Assembly (NCBI GenBank): GCA_050742155.1
Contig: JBOGFC010000110.1
Span: 1-36,532 of the forward strand
Origin: JBOGFC01 sp050742155
Lineage (GTDB): Bacteria > Actinomycetota > Acidimicrobiia > Spongiisociales > JALYHC01
DNA length: 36,532 bases
Direction: 5' to 3'
Notes under the pieces: generated by a model
The model's database searches: none
Seen by the model: the letters and a program-made list of their open reading frames with translations, nothing else
Told to the model about the DNA's origin: nothing
Part shown: positions 29,831-36,532 of the stretch, piece after piece
Numbering within the stretch: the first letter of the stretch is position 1
How the letters are laid out: each line of letters starts with the position of its first letter
Made by a program: the position numbers and the translations under genes

Positions 29831-30613
29831 TCAGCTCCCCATCGAGCGGAAGTCCGGCGATCGCTTCTCGAGGAAGGCCTTCACCCCCTCCACATGGGAG
29901 GGCCGGGCGCCCAGCTCCCCTTGCACCCGCAGCTCCTCGGCCAGCGCCTGGTCGAGATTGCTGGTGGCCGCTCCACGCAACAGGAGCCGGGTGGCCACGT
30001 AGGCGCCGGTGGGGCCGTTGGCGAGCCGGCCGGCCTGGGAGATCGCCTCCAGCTCCAGGTCCTCAGGGGGCGTCACCGCATGAGCCATCCCCAGGCCGAG
30101 CGCTTCTTGGGCCGCCACCTTCCGTCCCGAGTAGGCGATCTCCAGGGCCCGGGAAAGCCCCACCGTGTGGGCCAGGTACCAGGAGGAGCCGGTGTCGGGG
30201 ATGAGCGCCACGTTGATGAAGGCGCTGGTGAAGTAGGCGTCCTCGGCCATCACTCGCAGGTCGCAGGCCAGGGCGAGCCCCATCCCGGCCCCGGCCGCCG
30301 CCCCGTTCAGGGCGGCCACCGTCGGCACCTGGGCCCCGGCCACCGCCCGGGCCACCGGGTTGAAGCGCTCCTCGACGAGCCGGGCCAGGTCCGGAGCGCC
30401 CACCTCGTAATCCTCCAACAGGTCCCGGAGGTCGGCCCCGCTGCAAAACGCCTTGCCCTGGCCGGTTATCACGGCCGCTCGTGATGCCTCCCCAGCCCGT
30501 TGCAGCGCCTCCACCAGCTCAGCCGACAGGGCGGCGTCGATGGCGTTGAACGTCTCCGGTCGTGCCAGGGTGATGATCGCTACATCCCCTTCCGTGCGGT
30601 AGTCGACCGCCAC
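29831..30613 (-). CDS. Enoyl-CoA hydratase/isomerase family protein
   Basis: A 260-residue crotonase-fold protein. GKAFCSGADL at about residue 60 and ALNGAAAGAGMGLALACDLR at about 105-125 form the oxyanion hole, and SAFINVALIPDTGSSW carries the acidic residue of the active-site region. The group includes 2-(1,2-epoxy-phenylacetyl)-CoA isomerases and enoyl-CoA hydratases; the exact substrate is not shown. GTG at 30613 has AAAGGAG six bases upstream, so this start is secure. It overlaps the 3' end of the Lnt gene by 34 bp on the same strand, so it is the last gene of the E1-Mth938-Lnt operon. Confidence 0.9.
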   Translation of the reverse strand: MAVDYRTEGDVAIITLARPETFNAIDAALSAELVEALQRAGEASRAAVITGQGKAFCSGADLRDLLEDYEVGAPDLARLVEERFNPVARAVAGAQVPTVAALNGAAAGAGMGLALACDLRVMAEDAYFTSAFINVALIPDTGSSWYLAHTVGLSRALEIAYSGRKVAAQEALGLGMAHAVTPPEDLELEAISQAGRLANGPTGAYVATRLLLRGAATSNLDQALAEELRVQGELGARPSHVEGVKAFLEKRSPDFRSMGS

Positions 30614-32061
30614 CAGCGCTCCTTTCCTCGCCGGATCACCGCTCCCAGCATGACCGCCACCGCCGCCAGCTGCAACCAATCGCCGAACCGGACGTACAAG
30701 GTGGGCCCGCCGGTCCGGAACCGGATCTCGTCCCTGAGCACCTCGGCGGTATACAGGCCGGTGCGCGGCCCGACGGCGCCGTCGGGCTCGATGAACGCCG
30801 ACTTGCCGGTGACCGCCGCGTGGACCAGGAACATCCCGCTCTCGGCGGCCCGCATGCGGGTCATCCCGATGAACTGGTCGGAAGCCGGGCTGCGCCCGAA
30901 GGTGGCCTCGTTGGTGGCCACCACCATCGCCTGTGCCCCCGCCCGTACTCCCTGCCGGACGAGGCGAGCGAAGCCGCCCTCGTAGGAGATCACCGAGCCC
31001 AGCACCCCGTTCGGCAGCCGGAACACCACCGGGCCGGGCCCGGGCACCATGTCCCGGGGCACCTGCTCCAGCTCGGGGATGAAGTCGAGGAGATCCCGCA
31101 GCGGCACGTACTCGCCGAAGGGGACCGGCTGCTGCTTGGCGTACTCGTCGAGGATCAAGCCCGCCGGGGTGAAGACCACGTTGGTGTTGAGGAAGTGTGC
31201 CTCGCCCAGCGGGCGGTCGCTTCCCACCAGCACGAAGGCGCCCAAGCGGCGAGCCTGCTCGGCGATCAGCTCCCCCACCCCGGGGTTGAGCACCGGGTCG
31301 GAGGCGAATCCCGTGGAGCTCTCCGGCCACACCACCAGGTCGACGGTGCCCGGCCGAAGCGAGGCAGTCAGCCGGAGGTGGCTCTCGAAGATCCGCTCTC
31401 GCTCACCCTGGCACGCCAGCCCCGGGCAGGGGGCATTTCCCTGCACGATGGCCACCCGGAGGCTCGGTCCTTCGGCCAGGGGAGGCCGCAGGGCGCCGCC
31501 CACCACCAAGGCCAGGGCTACCGCGGCGGAAGCTCCGGCCCACCGCCATACCCCCCGAGATGCCCCGAGCGCCAGTCCGGCCCCCACCCCGACCACGATC
31601 ACCGACCACCCGCTCGTCCCGATCCATTGGGTGGCGCCCCGGGGCCAGGCGAGCTCCCCCACCGGGTAACCAAGCATGCCCCAAGGGAACCCTCCCAGCG
31701 GGAACCGGCCTCTGACCAGCTCCATCAGCGACCATCCTCCCGTCGCCGCCACCCACCACCAGGCGGCCGGCCATCGCCTGGCCAGCCAGAGCCCGCCGGC
31801 GTAGAGGGTCGGGTACAGGGCCAGCACCAGCGTGAGGGCCACCCAGGCGATCAGCGCCGCGAAGCGGATCCAGGAGAGGAGCGCCCCGAAGAAGGCCAGC
31901 CCGAAGAGCAACCCGGAGCCCAGGGCGGTGCCGAGACTGATCTCACGCCGAAGCCCCCACAGCAGGGGGGCCGGCGCCACGAAGACCAGCAATCCCCAAC
32001 CGAGAGGTGGGAAGGCCGCCCAGAGGAGCAAGGCGGACGCCAAGGCGGCCAGAGCCGGCAA
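30580..32061 (-). CDS. lnt: Apolipoprotein N-acyltransferase (Lnt) with Ser in place of catalytic Cys
   Basis: A 493-residue membrane protein. The N-terminal half has about six to seven membrane helices including WAAFPPLGWGLLVFVAPAPLL, here cut as AAFPPLGWG and FVAPAPLLW. The C-terminal half is a nitrilase-like (CN_hydrolase) domain: Glu247 in VVWPESS, Lys309 in YAKQQPVPFGEYVP. Lnt adds the third acyl chain to lipoproteins with a Glu-Lys-Cys triad. Here the Cys position reads SVISYEGGF, with Ser359 (codon TCC) at the nucleophile site; spacing (62 and 50 residues) matches E. coli (267-335-387). The TTG at 32061 is the best start, after the Mth938 stop. A final helix precedes a basic tail. Confidence 0.88.
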   Translation of the reverse strand: MPALAALASALLLWAAFPPLGWGLLVFVAPAPLLWGLRREISLGTALGSGLLFGLAFFGALLSWIRFAALIAWVALTLVLALYPTLYAGGLWLARRWPAAWWWVAATGGWSLMELVRGRFPLGGFPWGMLGYPVGELAWPRGATQWIGTSGWSVIVVGVGAGLALGASRGVWRWAGASAAVALALVVGGALRPPLAEGPSLRVAIVQGNAPCPGLACQGERERIFESHLRLTASLRPGTVDLVVWPESSTGFASDPVLNPGVGELIAEQARRLGAFVLVGSDRPLGEAHFLNTNVVFTPAGLILDEYAKQQPVPFGEYVPLRDLLDFIPELEQVPRDMVPGPGPVVFRLPNGVLGSVISYEGGFARLVRQGVRAGAQAMVVATNEATFGRSPASDQFIGMTRMRAAESGMFLVHAAVTGKSAFIEPDGAVGPRTGLYTAEVLRDEIRFRTGGPTLYVRFGDWLQLAAVAVMLGAVIRRGKERWWRSTTARKGM

Positions 32062-32066
32062 GACTC

Positions 32067-32414
32067 TCAGCAGGTCAAATGGAGGGCAGCCGCCGCATCG
32101 ACCTCCGGCAGGCCGAGGAGCTCGTTGAAGCGCCGCACCGCCTGGGCGGTCGGCATGACCTCGGTCTCGACTCCCCGGGCCGCCAGCTCCTCGACCAGGC
32201 CCGGCGCCGTCCGCATGTTCCCGGTGGTGCCGGTGCCCACCACCAGCACCGCGGGAGGCTCGTCCAGGATGGACTCGAGATCCTCCATCACCAACAGGTG
32301 GCCCTCCCGGCGCCACCAGTTAGGCAGCAGGCCGGAGCGGGTGATGATGAGGTCTCGGTGCTCCTCCCGTCCGTCGATGACGATCCGGCCGTACTCGAAG
32401 TCTTGGATCGGCAT
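32067..32414 (-). CDS. Mth938-like domain protein (DUF498)
   Basis: A 115-residue protein of the Mth938/DUF498 family, related to mitochondrial NDUFAF3. Diagnostic segments are FEYGRIVIDG, WWRREGHLLVMEDLESIL, VLVVGTGTTGNM, VETEVMPTAQAVRRFNELL. The family is a single compact alpha/beta domain; the bacterial function is not established, though the eukaryotic relative helps assemble respiratory complex I. It lies 6 bp after the fused E1 gene, whose end supplies the GGAGGG site, and its stop is 5 bp before the Lnt start, so it belongs to the same operon. Confidence 0.88.
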   Translation of the reverse strand: MPIQDFEYGRIVIDGREEHRDLIITRSGLLPNWWRREGHLLVMEDLESILDEPPAVLVVGTGTTGNMRTAPGLVEELAARGVETEVMPTAQAVRRFNELLGLPEVDAAAALHLTC

Positions 32415-32420
32415 AGGTGT

Positions 32421-34496
32421 TTATCCCTCCATCGCCTGTCGGATCGCCGCCTTCACCCGCCCCACGTCCACCAGGACGTGCTGCTCGATGGCGAACTGCG
32501 GCCAGGGCGCGTCGAACCCGGCCACCCGGCGGATGGGCGCTTCCAGGAAGTAGGCCCCGTGCTCGGCCACGTAGGCGGCCACCTCGCTTCCCACCCCGGC
32601 CGCCCGAGGCGCTTCCTGCACCACCAGCAGCCGGCCGGTTCTCTCTACGCTCTCCAAGACCGCTCGAGTGTCCCAGGGAAAGAGGGTGCGCAGGTCCACC
32701 ACCTCGACCGAGACGCCGTCCCCGGCCATCTCCTCGGCCGCCCGCAACGCCACCGGGACCATCGACCCGTAGCTGACCAGGGTCAGATTCTCACCCTCCC
32801 GACGCAGACGGGCTTTCCCCAGCGGGAGCGTGAAGTGCTCGACCGGCACCTCTTCCCGACCCGCCCGGTAGAGCACCTTGGGTTCCAGAAACACCACCGG
32901 ATCCAGACCCTCCAAGGCGGCCGCCAGCAGTCCCTTGGCATCGGTGGGGGTGGAGGGCATCACCACCACCAGCCCGGGAATCTGGCAGAAGAGAGCCTCC
33001 GGGCTGTCACAGTGGTGCTCGTGGGCCCGGATGCCGGCCCCGTTGGGGAAGCGGACCACCACCGGCAGGGAGACGTGGCCCCTGGTGCGGAACCGCATCC
33101 GCCCGAGATGGCTGGCGATCTGGTCGAAGCCGGGATAGACGAACCCGTCGAACTGCAGCTCGGCCACCGGACGGGCACCTCCGATGGCCATCCCTATGGC
33201 CGTCCCCACGATTCCCGACTCATTGAGGGGGGTATCCATCACCCGCTCGGCCCCGAAGCGAGCTTGCAGAGCTTCGGTGACCCGGAAGACCCCTCCGGCC
33301 ACGCCCACGTCCTCACCCAGCACGACGGTCTCCCCCCGCCGCTCCATGGCCTGATGGAGGGCGGCGTTGATGGCTTCGGCCATGTTCCATCGCTCGGTGC
33401 GCCCCTCGGGCAGGTGATCGCTCTCCTCCTCCCAGACCTCCTCCGCCGCGAAACGGGTGGGCTCTTCACCGGCCGCCTCCTGGGCCTCGTGGAACTCCTC
33501 CAACAAGAGATGAGGGATGCGGGCATAGGCGTGCCGAACCACGTCGTCCCGCGCGGGGAGAGGCTTCCCCTCCAGCTCCTCGACCGCTTGCTCGAGCGCC
33601 TCGGCCACCTCGGTGCTGAGCTCCTGCTCCGCCTGGTCGGACCAGAGCTGTCTGGCCTCCAGGTAGCGGCGGTAACGCACCAGAGGGTCCTTGGCCCTCC
33701 ACTCCTCCTCCTCGTCCTTGCTCCGGTAGCGGGTCGGGTCGTCGGCGGTGGCATGCGGGCCGGTGCGATACGTGACCGCCTCGATGAGGGTGGGGCCGTC
33801 TCCATCTCGGGCCCGGCGGACGGCCTCCAAGGTGGCGGCGTAGACGGCCAGCACGTCGTTCCCGTCCACCTGCACGCCCTGGATGCCGTAGGCGGCCGCC
33901 TTCTCGGCGATGGTCTCCGAAGCCGTCTGCAGCCGGTAGGGGACCGAGATGGCGTAGAGGTTGTTCTGGCAGAGGAACACTGTCGGAGTTCGCCACACGC
34001 CGGCGAAGTTGAGGCCGGAGTGGAAGTCGTTCTCGGAGGTGGCCCCGTCGCCGAAGTAGGCGCCGGTCACCACCGGCTTCCCGGCCAGGCGGGCGGCGTA
34101 GGCATGGCCTACCGCGTGCGGGAGATGGCTGCCGATGGGAACCGTGATCACCGCCATCCGGTAGCGGTAGGGATCCCATTCGGCGTTGGGCAGTCCCCGC
34201 CAATAGCAGAGGATCACGGCGAGTGGCATGCCCCGAGTGATCTGCACCGCCTGTTCCCGGTAGGAGGGATAGAGAAAATCCTCCGGTCCGAAGGCATAGG
34301 CCGATCCCACCTGGGCGGCCTCCTGGCCCTCCAGCATGGCGTAGGTGCCCAGCCGCCCCTGCCGCTGCAGGGCCACCGCCCGGCGGTCGAACCCCCGGGA
34401 GAGCACCATCAGGCGGTAGAGCTCCAGCAGGTCCTTCTCGTCGAGGTTGGGATCCTCCCCCACCAGGTTTCCCTGCGGGTCAAGGATCTGGAACAC
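32421..34496 (-). CDS. 2-oxoacid dehydrogenase E1, alpha and beta subunits fused
   Basis: A 691-residue fusion of two subunits that are usually separate. Residues ~1-340 are E1 alpha: thiamine-diphosphate motif GDGATSENDFHSGLNFAG to LCQNN, and RYRSKDEEEEW phosphorylation-loop-like region. Residues ~372-691 are E1 beta: MAEAINAALHQAM, GEDVGVAGGVFRVT, NESGIVGTAIGMAIGG, RAHEHHCDSPEAL and LLVVQEAPRAAGVG. Together they decarboxylate a 2-oxoacid (pyruvate or branched chain) and transfer the acyl group to E2 lipoate. E2 and E3 genes are not nearby. The GTG at 34496 is chosen because AAGGAGG lies three bases upstream; an upstream ATG at 34571 overlaps the divergent phosphatase start. It heads the minus-strand operon with Mth938 and Lnt. 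Confidence 0.92.
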   Translation of the reverse strand: MFQILDPQGNLVGEDPNLDEKDLLELYRLMVLSRGFDRRAVALQRQGRLGTYAMLEGQEAAQVGSAYAFGPEDFLYPSYREQAVQITRGMPLAVILCYWRGLPNAEWDPYRYRMAVITVPIGSHLPHAVGHAYAARLAGKPVVTGAYFGDGATSENDFHSGLNFAGVWRTPTVFLCQNNLYAISVPYRLQTASETIAEKAAAYGIQGVQVDGNDVLAVYAATLEAVRRARDGDGPTLIEAVTYRTGPHATADDPTRYRSKDEEEEWRAKDPLVRYRRYLEARQLWSDQAEQELSTEVAEALEQAVEELEGKPLPARDDVVRHAYARIPHLLLEEFHEAQEAAGEEPTRFAAEEVWEEESDHLPEGRTERWNMAEAINAALHQAMERRGETVVLGEDVGVAGGVFRVTEALQARFGAERVMDTPLNESGIVGTAIGMAIGGARPVAELQFDGFVYPGFDQIASHLGRMRFRTRGHVSLPVVVRFPNGAGIRAHEHHCDSPEALFCQIPGLVVVMPSTPTDAKGLLAAALEGLDPVVFLEPKVLYRAGREEVPVEHFTLPLGKARLRREGENLTLVSYGSMVPVALRAAEEMAGDGVSVEVVDLRTLFPWDTRAVLESVERTGRLLVVQEAPRAAGVGSEVAAYVAEHGAYFLEAPIRRVAGFDAPWPQFAIEQHVLVDVGRVKAAIRQAMEG

Positions 34497-34557
34497 AGTC
34501 CTCCTTGTAGGGCCGGCGCCTGACCCGACACTACCGCACGGCCGGGGATCGGCCCCA

Positions 34558-34563
34558 TACACT
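34558..34563 (+). promoter_or_regulatory. -10 box for leaderless IMPase gene
   Basis: TACACT ends six bases before the ATG at 34570. No Shine-Dalgarno sequence is present before the ATG, so transcription probably begins at the start codon. Confidence 0.5.
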
Positions 34564-34569
34564 CGCTCC

Positions 34570-35361
34570 ATGGACGATCGGGAGCTCGCCCTGAAGGTGG
34601 CTCACCGGGGGGCCGCGGTGGTTCGGGGCTGGATGGGACGGCTGGAAGGAGCCGACTTCAAGGGCGAGGTCGACCCGGTGACCGAGGCCGATCGCCGCTC
34701 GGAGGCCGTGATGCTCGAGCTGATCGGGCGCCACCGGCCCGAAGACGGCATCCTCTCCGAGGAGGCAGGCGGCTCGACCACCCTCGGCCGGCATTGGGTG
34801 GTGGACCCGCTGGACGGGACGGTCAACTTCCTCCACCAAGTTCCCCACGTGGCCGTCTCGGTGGCGCTCTTCGAGGGGGAACAGCCTTTGCTGGGCGTAG
34901 TGGTCGACGTGTTTCGGGAGGAGGAGTTCGTGGCGACCCGCGGCGCGGGAGTCGAGCTCGACGGACACCCGGTGAGGGTCACCGAGCGCACAGAGCTGTC
35001 CGAGAGCCTGCTGGCCACCGGCTTCCCGTACGATCGCCGGCGCCATGGCGCCGAGTATGTCACCACTCTGGGTGCCGTGCTCATCGCGGCGCGCGGGGTA
35101 CGCCGGATGGGGACCGCCGCCCTCGACCTGGCCTGGGTGGCCGCCGGGCGCTACGACGGCTTCTGGGAGTTCAAGCTGGGACCCTGGGACGTCGGCGCCG
35201 GCATGCTCCTCGTCGAAGAGGCGGGGGGCACCCTCACCGATCACCTGGGCGACCCCTACCGGCTGGGGGGCGAGGTGGTGGTGGCCAGCAACGGCCTCAT
35301 CCACGAGGAGCTCTGCCGGCTGGTGGCGGAGAACCTGCCGCCGCACATGCGGGGCGGGTAG
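34570..35361 (+). CDS. Inositol monophosphatase-family phosphatase (possible HisN)
   Basis: A 263-residue Mg2+-dependent phosphatase. The metal and phosphate motifs are FKGEVDPVTEADRRSE, ILSEEAGG, WVVDPLDGTVNFLH (DPLDGT near residue 79) and FKLGPWDVGAGMLLVEEAGG. ATG at 34570 matches the family start and is six bases after TACACT. The next gene is hisC, and actinobacterial HisN (histidinol-phosphate phosphatase) is of this family, so HisN is a good guess. Inositol-1-phosphatase or SuhB-like roles cannot be excluded. It is divergent from the E1 gene (73-bp gap). Confidence 0.9.
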   Translation: MDDRELALKVAHRGAAVVRGWMGRLEGADFKGEVDPVTEADRRSEAVMLELIGRHRPEDGILSEEAGGSTTLGRHWVVDPLDGTVNFLHQVPHVAVSVALFEGEQPLLGVVVDVFREEEFVATRGAGVELDGHPVRVTERTELSESLLATGFPYDRRRHGAEYVTTLGAVLIAARGVRRMGTAALDLAWVAAGRYDGFWEFKLGPWDVGAGMLLVEEAGGTLTDHLGDPYRLGGEVVVASNGLIHEELCRLVAENLPPHMRGG

Positions 35362-35378
35362 GTCTTTCGAGTATGCGG

Positions 35379-35384
35379 TAGGCT
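35379..35384 (+). promoter_or_regulatory. -10 box for leaderless hisC
   Basis: TAGGCT ends six bases before the GTG at 35391, again without a Shine-Dalgarno site, so hisC may be transcribed on its own from this point. Confidence 0.45.
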
Positions 35385-35390
35385 GGCCTG

Positions 35391-36473
35391 GTGCCGACGT
35401 TTCGCGAGGAGCTCCGCTCGGTCAACCCATACCGGCCCGGCAAGCCGATCGAGGAGGTGGCCCGGGAACACGACCTGGAGCGGATCATCAAGCTGGCCTC
35501 CAACGAGTCGCCCCTCCCCCCGTTCCCGGAGGTACAGCAGGCCATCGCCCACCACGCCGCCGAGGCGAACCGCTACCCGGACCACGAGCGCTTCTACCTC
35601 GGTCGGGCCGTCGCCCAGCACCACGGCATCGCCGAGGAGCACCTCCTGTTCGGAGGCGGCACGACCGAGCTGCTGCTGGTCACCGCCCTCTCGGTGAGCG
35701 GCCCGCACACCAGCGCCGTCTACCCCTGGCCGAGCTTCGTGATGTACCCGATCGTCACCAAGCTGGCCGGGGCCCGGTGCCTCGAGGTGCCGCTCGACGA
35801 CCGCCTGCGCCACGATCTGGAGGCCATGGCGGGTGCCGTGCGGGAGGACACCACGGTGGTCTACGTGTGCAATCCCAACAACCCCACCGGGACCTACGTT
35901 GCCGGCGAGGACCTCTTCGAGTTCATCGACCGCCTCCCCAGCCGGGTGCTGGTGGTGGTGGACGAGGCCTACTACGACTTCGCCCAGGCGGCCGATTATG
36001 AGAGCGCCCTCCCGCTGGCCCTCGAGCGGGAGAATGTGCTGGTCACCAGGACCTTCTCGAAGGTCTACGGACTGGCCGGCCTGCGGGTGGGCTACCTGAT
36101 CGGGCATCCGGGCACGCTCGACCAACTGCGACGTGCCCAGATCCCATTCTCCGTGAGCTCCCTGGCCCAGGTGGCGGCCATCGAGTCGCTCAACCATCCG
36201 GACCGGGTCATCGAGCGCATCGAGCACAATGCCGAGGGTCTCAAGCTGTTCTCCGACGAGCTGGCCGCCCGCCGGATCCCCTACGCCGAGAGCCAGACCA
36301 ACTTCGTCTATCTGAGGCCCGGGGACGACGCTCGCCGGGTCCACCAAGCGATGCTCCGCAGAGGGGTGATCATCCGGCCGATGGAAGACGGGTGGTGCCG
36401 GGTGACGGTGGGCACCGAGGCCGAGAACCGCACCTTCTTCGAGACACTGGACGAGGTCCGCCCGGAGCTGTGA
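35391..36473 (+). CDS. hisC: Histidinol-phosphate aminotransferase
   Basis: A 360-residue class I/II PLP aminotransferase that transfers an amino group to imidazole-acetol phosphate in histidine synthesis. Typical HisC elements: VNPYRPGKPIEEV at the start, KLASNESPLPPFPEV, VCNPNNPTGTYV near 159-170, VVDEAYYDFA at 189-198, the PLP Lys224 in TRTFSKVYGLAGLRVGY, and QTNFVYLR. Aromatic-amino-acid aminotransferases of the same subfamily look alike, so substrate is probable rather than proven. The GTG start at 35391 is supported by the TAGGCT hexamer. It is 29 bp after the IMPase-type phosphatase. Confidence 0.92.
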   Translation: MPTFREELRSVNPYRPGKPIEEVAREHDLERIIKLASNESPLPPFPEVQQAIAHHAAEANRYPDHERFYLGRAVAQHHGIAEEHLLFGGGTTELLLVTALSVSGPHTSAVYPWPSFVMYPIVTKLAGARCLEVPLDDRLRHDLEAMAGAVREDTTVVYVCNPNNPTGTYVAGEDLFEFIDRLPSRVLVVVDEAYYDFAQAADYESALPLALERENVLVTRTFSKVYGLAGLRVGYLIGHPGTLDQLRRAQIPFSVSSLAQVAAIESLNHPDRVIERIEHNAEGLKLFSDELAARRIPYAESQTNFVYLRPGDDARRVHQAMLRRGVIIRPMEDGWCRVTVGTEAENRTFFETLDEVRPEL

Positions 36474-36479
36474 CCCACG

Positions 36480-36532
36480 ACTCCCCCTCCCTCTGGGAGG
36501 GGGTCCTACCACTCCCCCTCCCTCTGGGAGGG
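36480..36532. repeat. Tandem 31-bp hairpin repeat, cut by window end
   Basis: Two copies of a 31-bp unit start at 36480 and 36511; the second is cut at the edge. Each contains CCCCCTCCC-TCT-GGGAGGGGG, a perfect 9-bp stem with a three-base loop (first copy 36483-36503). It follows the hisC stop by a few bases and could end transcription. The composition is like the hairpins at 6409-6495 and 13773-13795. Confidence 0.65.

Noticed and set aside
32007..34523. 838-residue plus-strand open frame opposite the E1 fusion
   Set aside because: Antisense to a clear dehydrogenase; composition (His, Gly, Pro, Arg) is typical of GC-rich shadow frames.
36480..36532. CRISPR array
   Set aside because: The repeat unit is a simple C/G-rich hairpin in direct contact with its copy; there are no distinct spacers between conserved repeats and no cas genes.

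Overview
The window is high-GC (about 70%), densely packed bacterial DNA. GTG and TTG starts are common, 4-bp ATGA/GTGA gene overlaps recur, and several start codons sit 6-8 nt after a TAnnnT -10 hexamer (leaderless transcripts). With an F420-type PPOX protein, Thr-run secreted proteins and a PurS/PurQ/small-PurL system, this suggests an actinobacterium (Actinomycetota), perhaps of the Acidimicrobiia type; the class is inference.

Layout. 1-3781 (minus strand): a secreted Cys-Pro/Thr-rich protein cut by the window edge, translationally coupled to a sensor histidine kinase, then a metal-dependent amidohydrolase coupled to a TetR regulator with a perfect palindrome in front of it. 3894-12896 (plus): a nearly continuous purine operon, purA-purD-purE-purB-(P-loop kinase)-purC-purS-purQ-purL. 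After a reverse-strand 5-FCL-like gene and a 55-residue DUF1918-like gene come purF-purM (14071-16496), a 1-Cys peroxiredoxin and a PPOX protein. Together the pur genes cover most of IMP synthesis and the first two steps from IMP to AMP; purN, purH and purK are not in the window.

17631-21165 (plus): class III aminotransferase, COG2403 P-loop protein (cyclic 2,3-diphosphoglycerate synthetase family) and carbamate kinase, an operon of unclear pathway. 21201-22899: VOC protein, a MarR regulator whose -10 lies in a near-palindrome, and a rhodanese remnant with its centre deleted. 22900-24831: NhaA antiporter fused to a DsbA-like domain. 25085-28684: type I GAPDH, a SnoaL-like pseudogene with three frameshifts, a VapBC-type toxin-antitoxin pair, two tiny paralogous lipoproteins and a secreted HExxH protein.

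28764-29827 (plus): ECF sigma factor translationally coupled to an Ogt/MGMT DNA repair protein. 29831-34496 (minus): operon of a fused E1 alpha-beta 2-oxoacid dehydrogenase, Mth938-like protein, apolipoprotein N-acyltransferase (Lnt) with Ser at the catalytic Cys position, and enoyl-CoA hydratase. 34570-36473 (plus): IMPase-family phosphatase (possibly HisN) and HisC. A tandem hairpin repeat runs off the right edge.

The most unusual signals are a ~45-56 bp palindromic element that has entered the 3' ends of both purE and purS in opposite orientations and supplies their C-terminal tails, a G-rich repeat that extends PurD and forms the purE leader, the Lnt nucleophile substitution, and the COG2403/carbamate kinase/aminotransferase operon.
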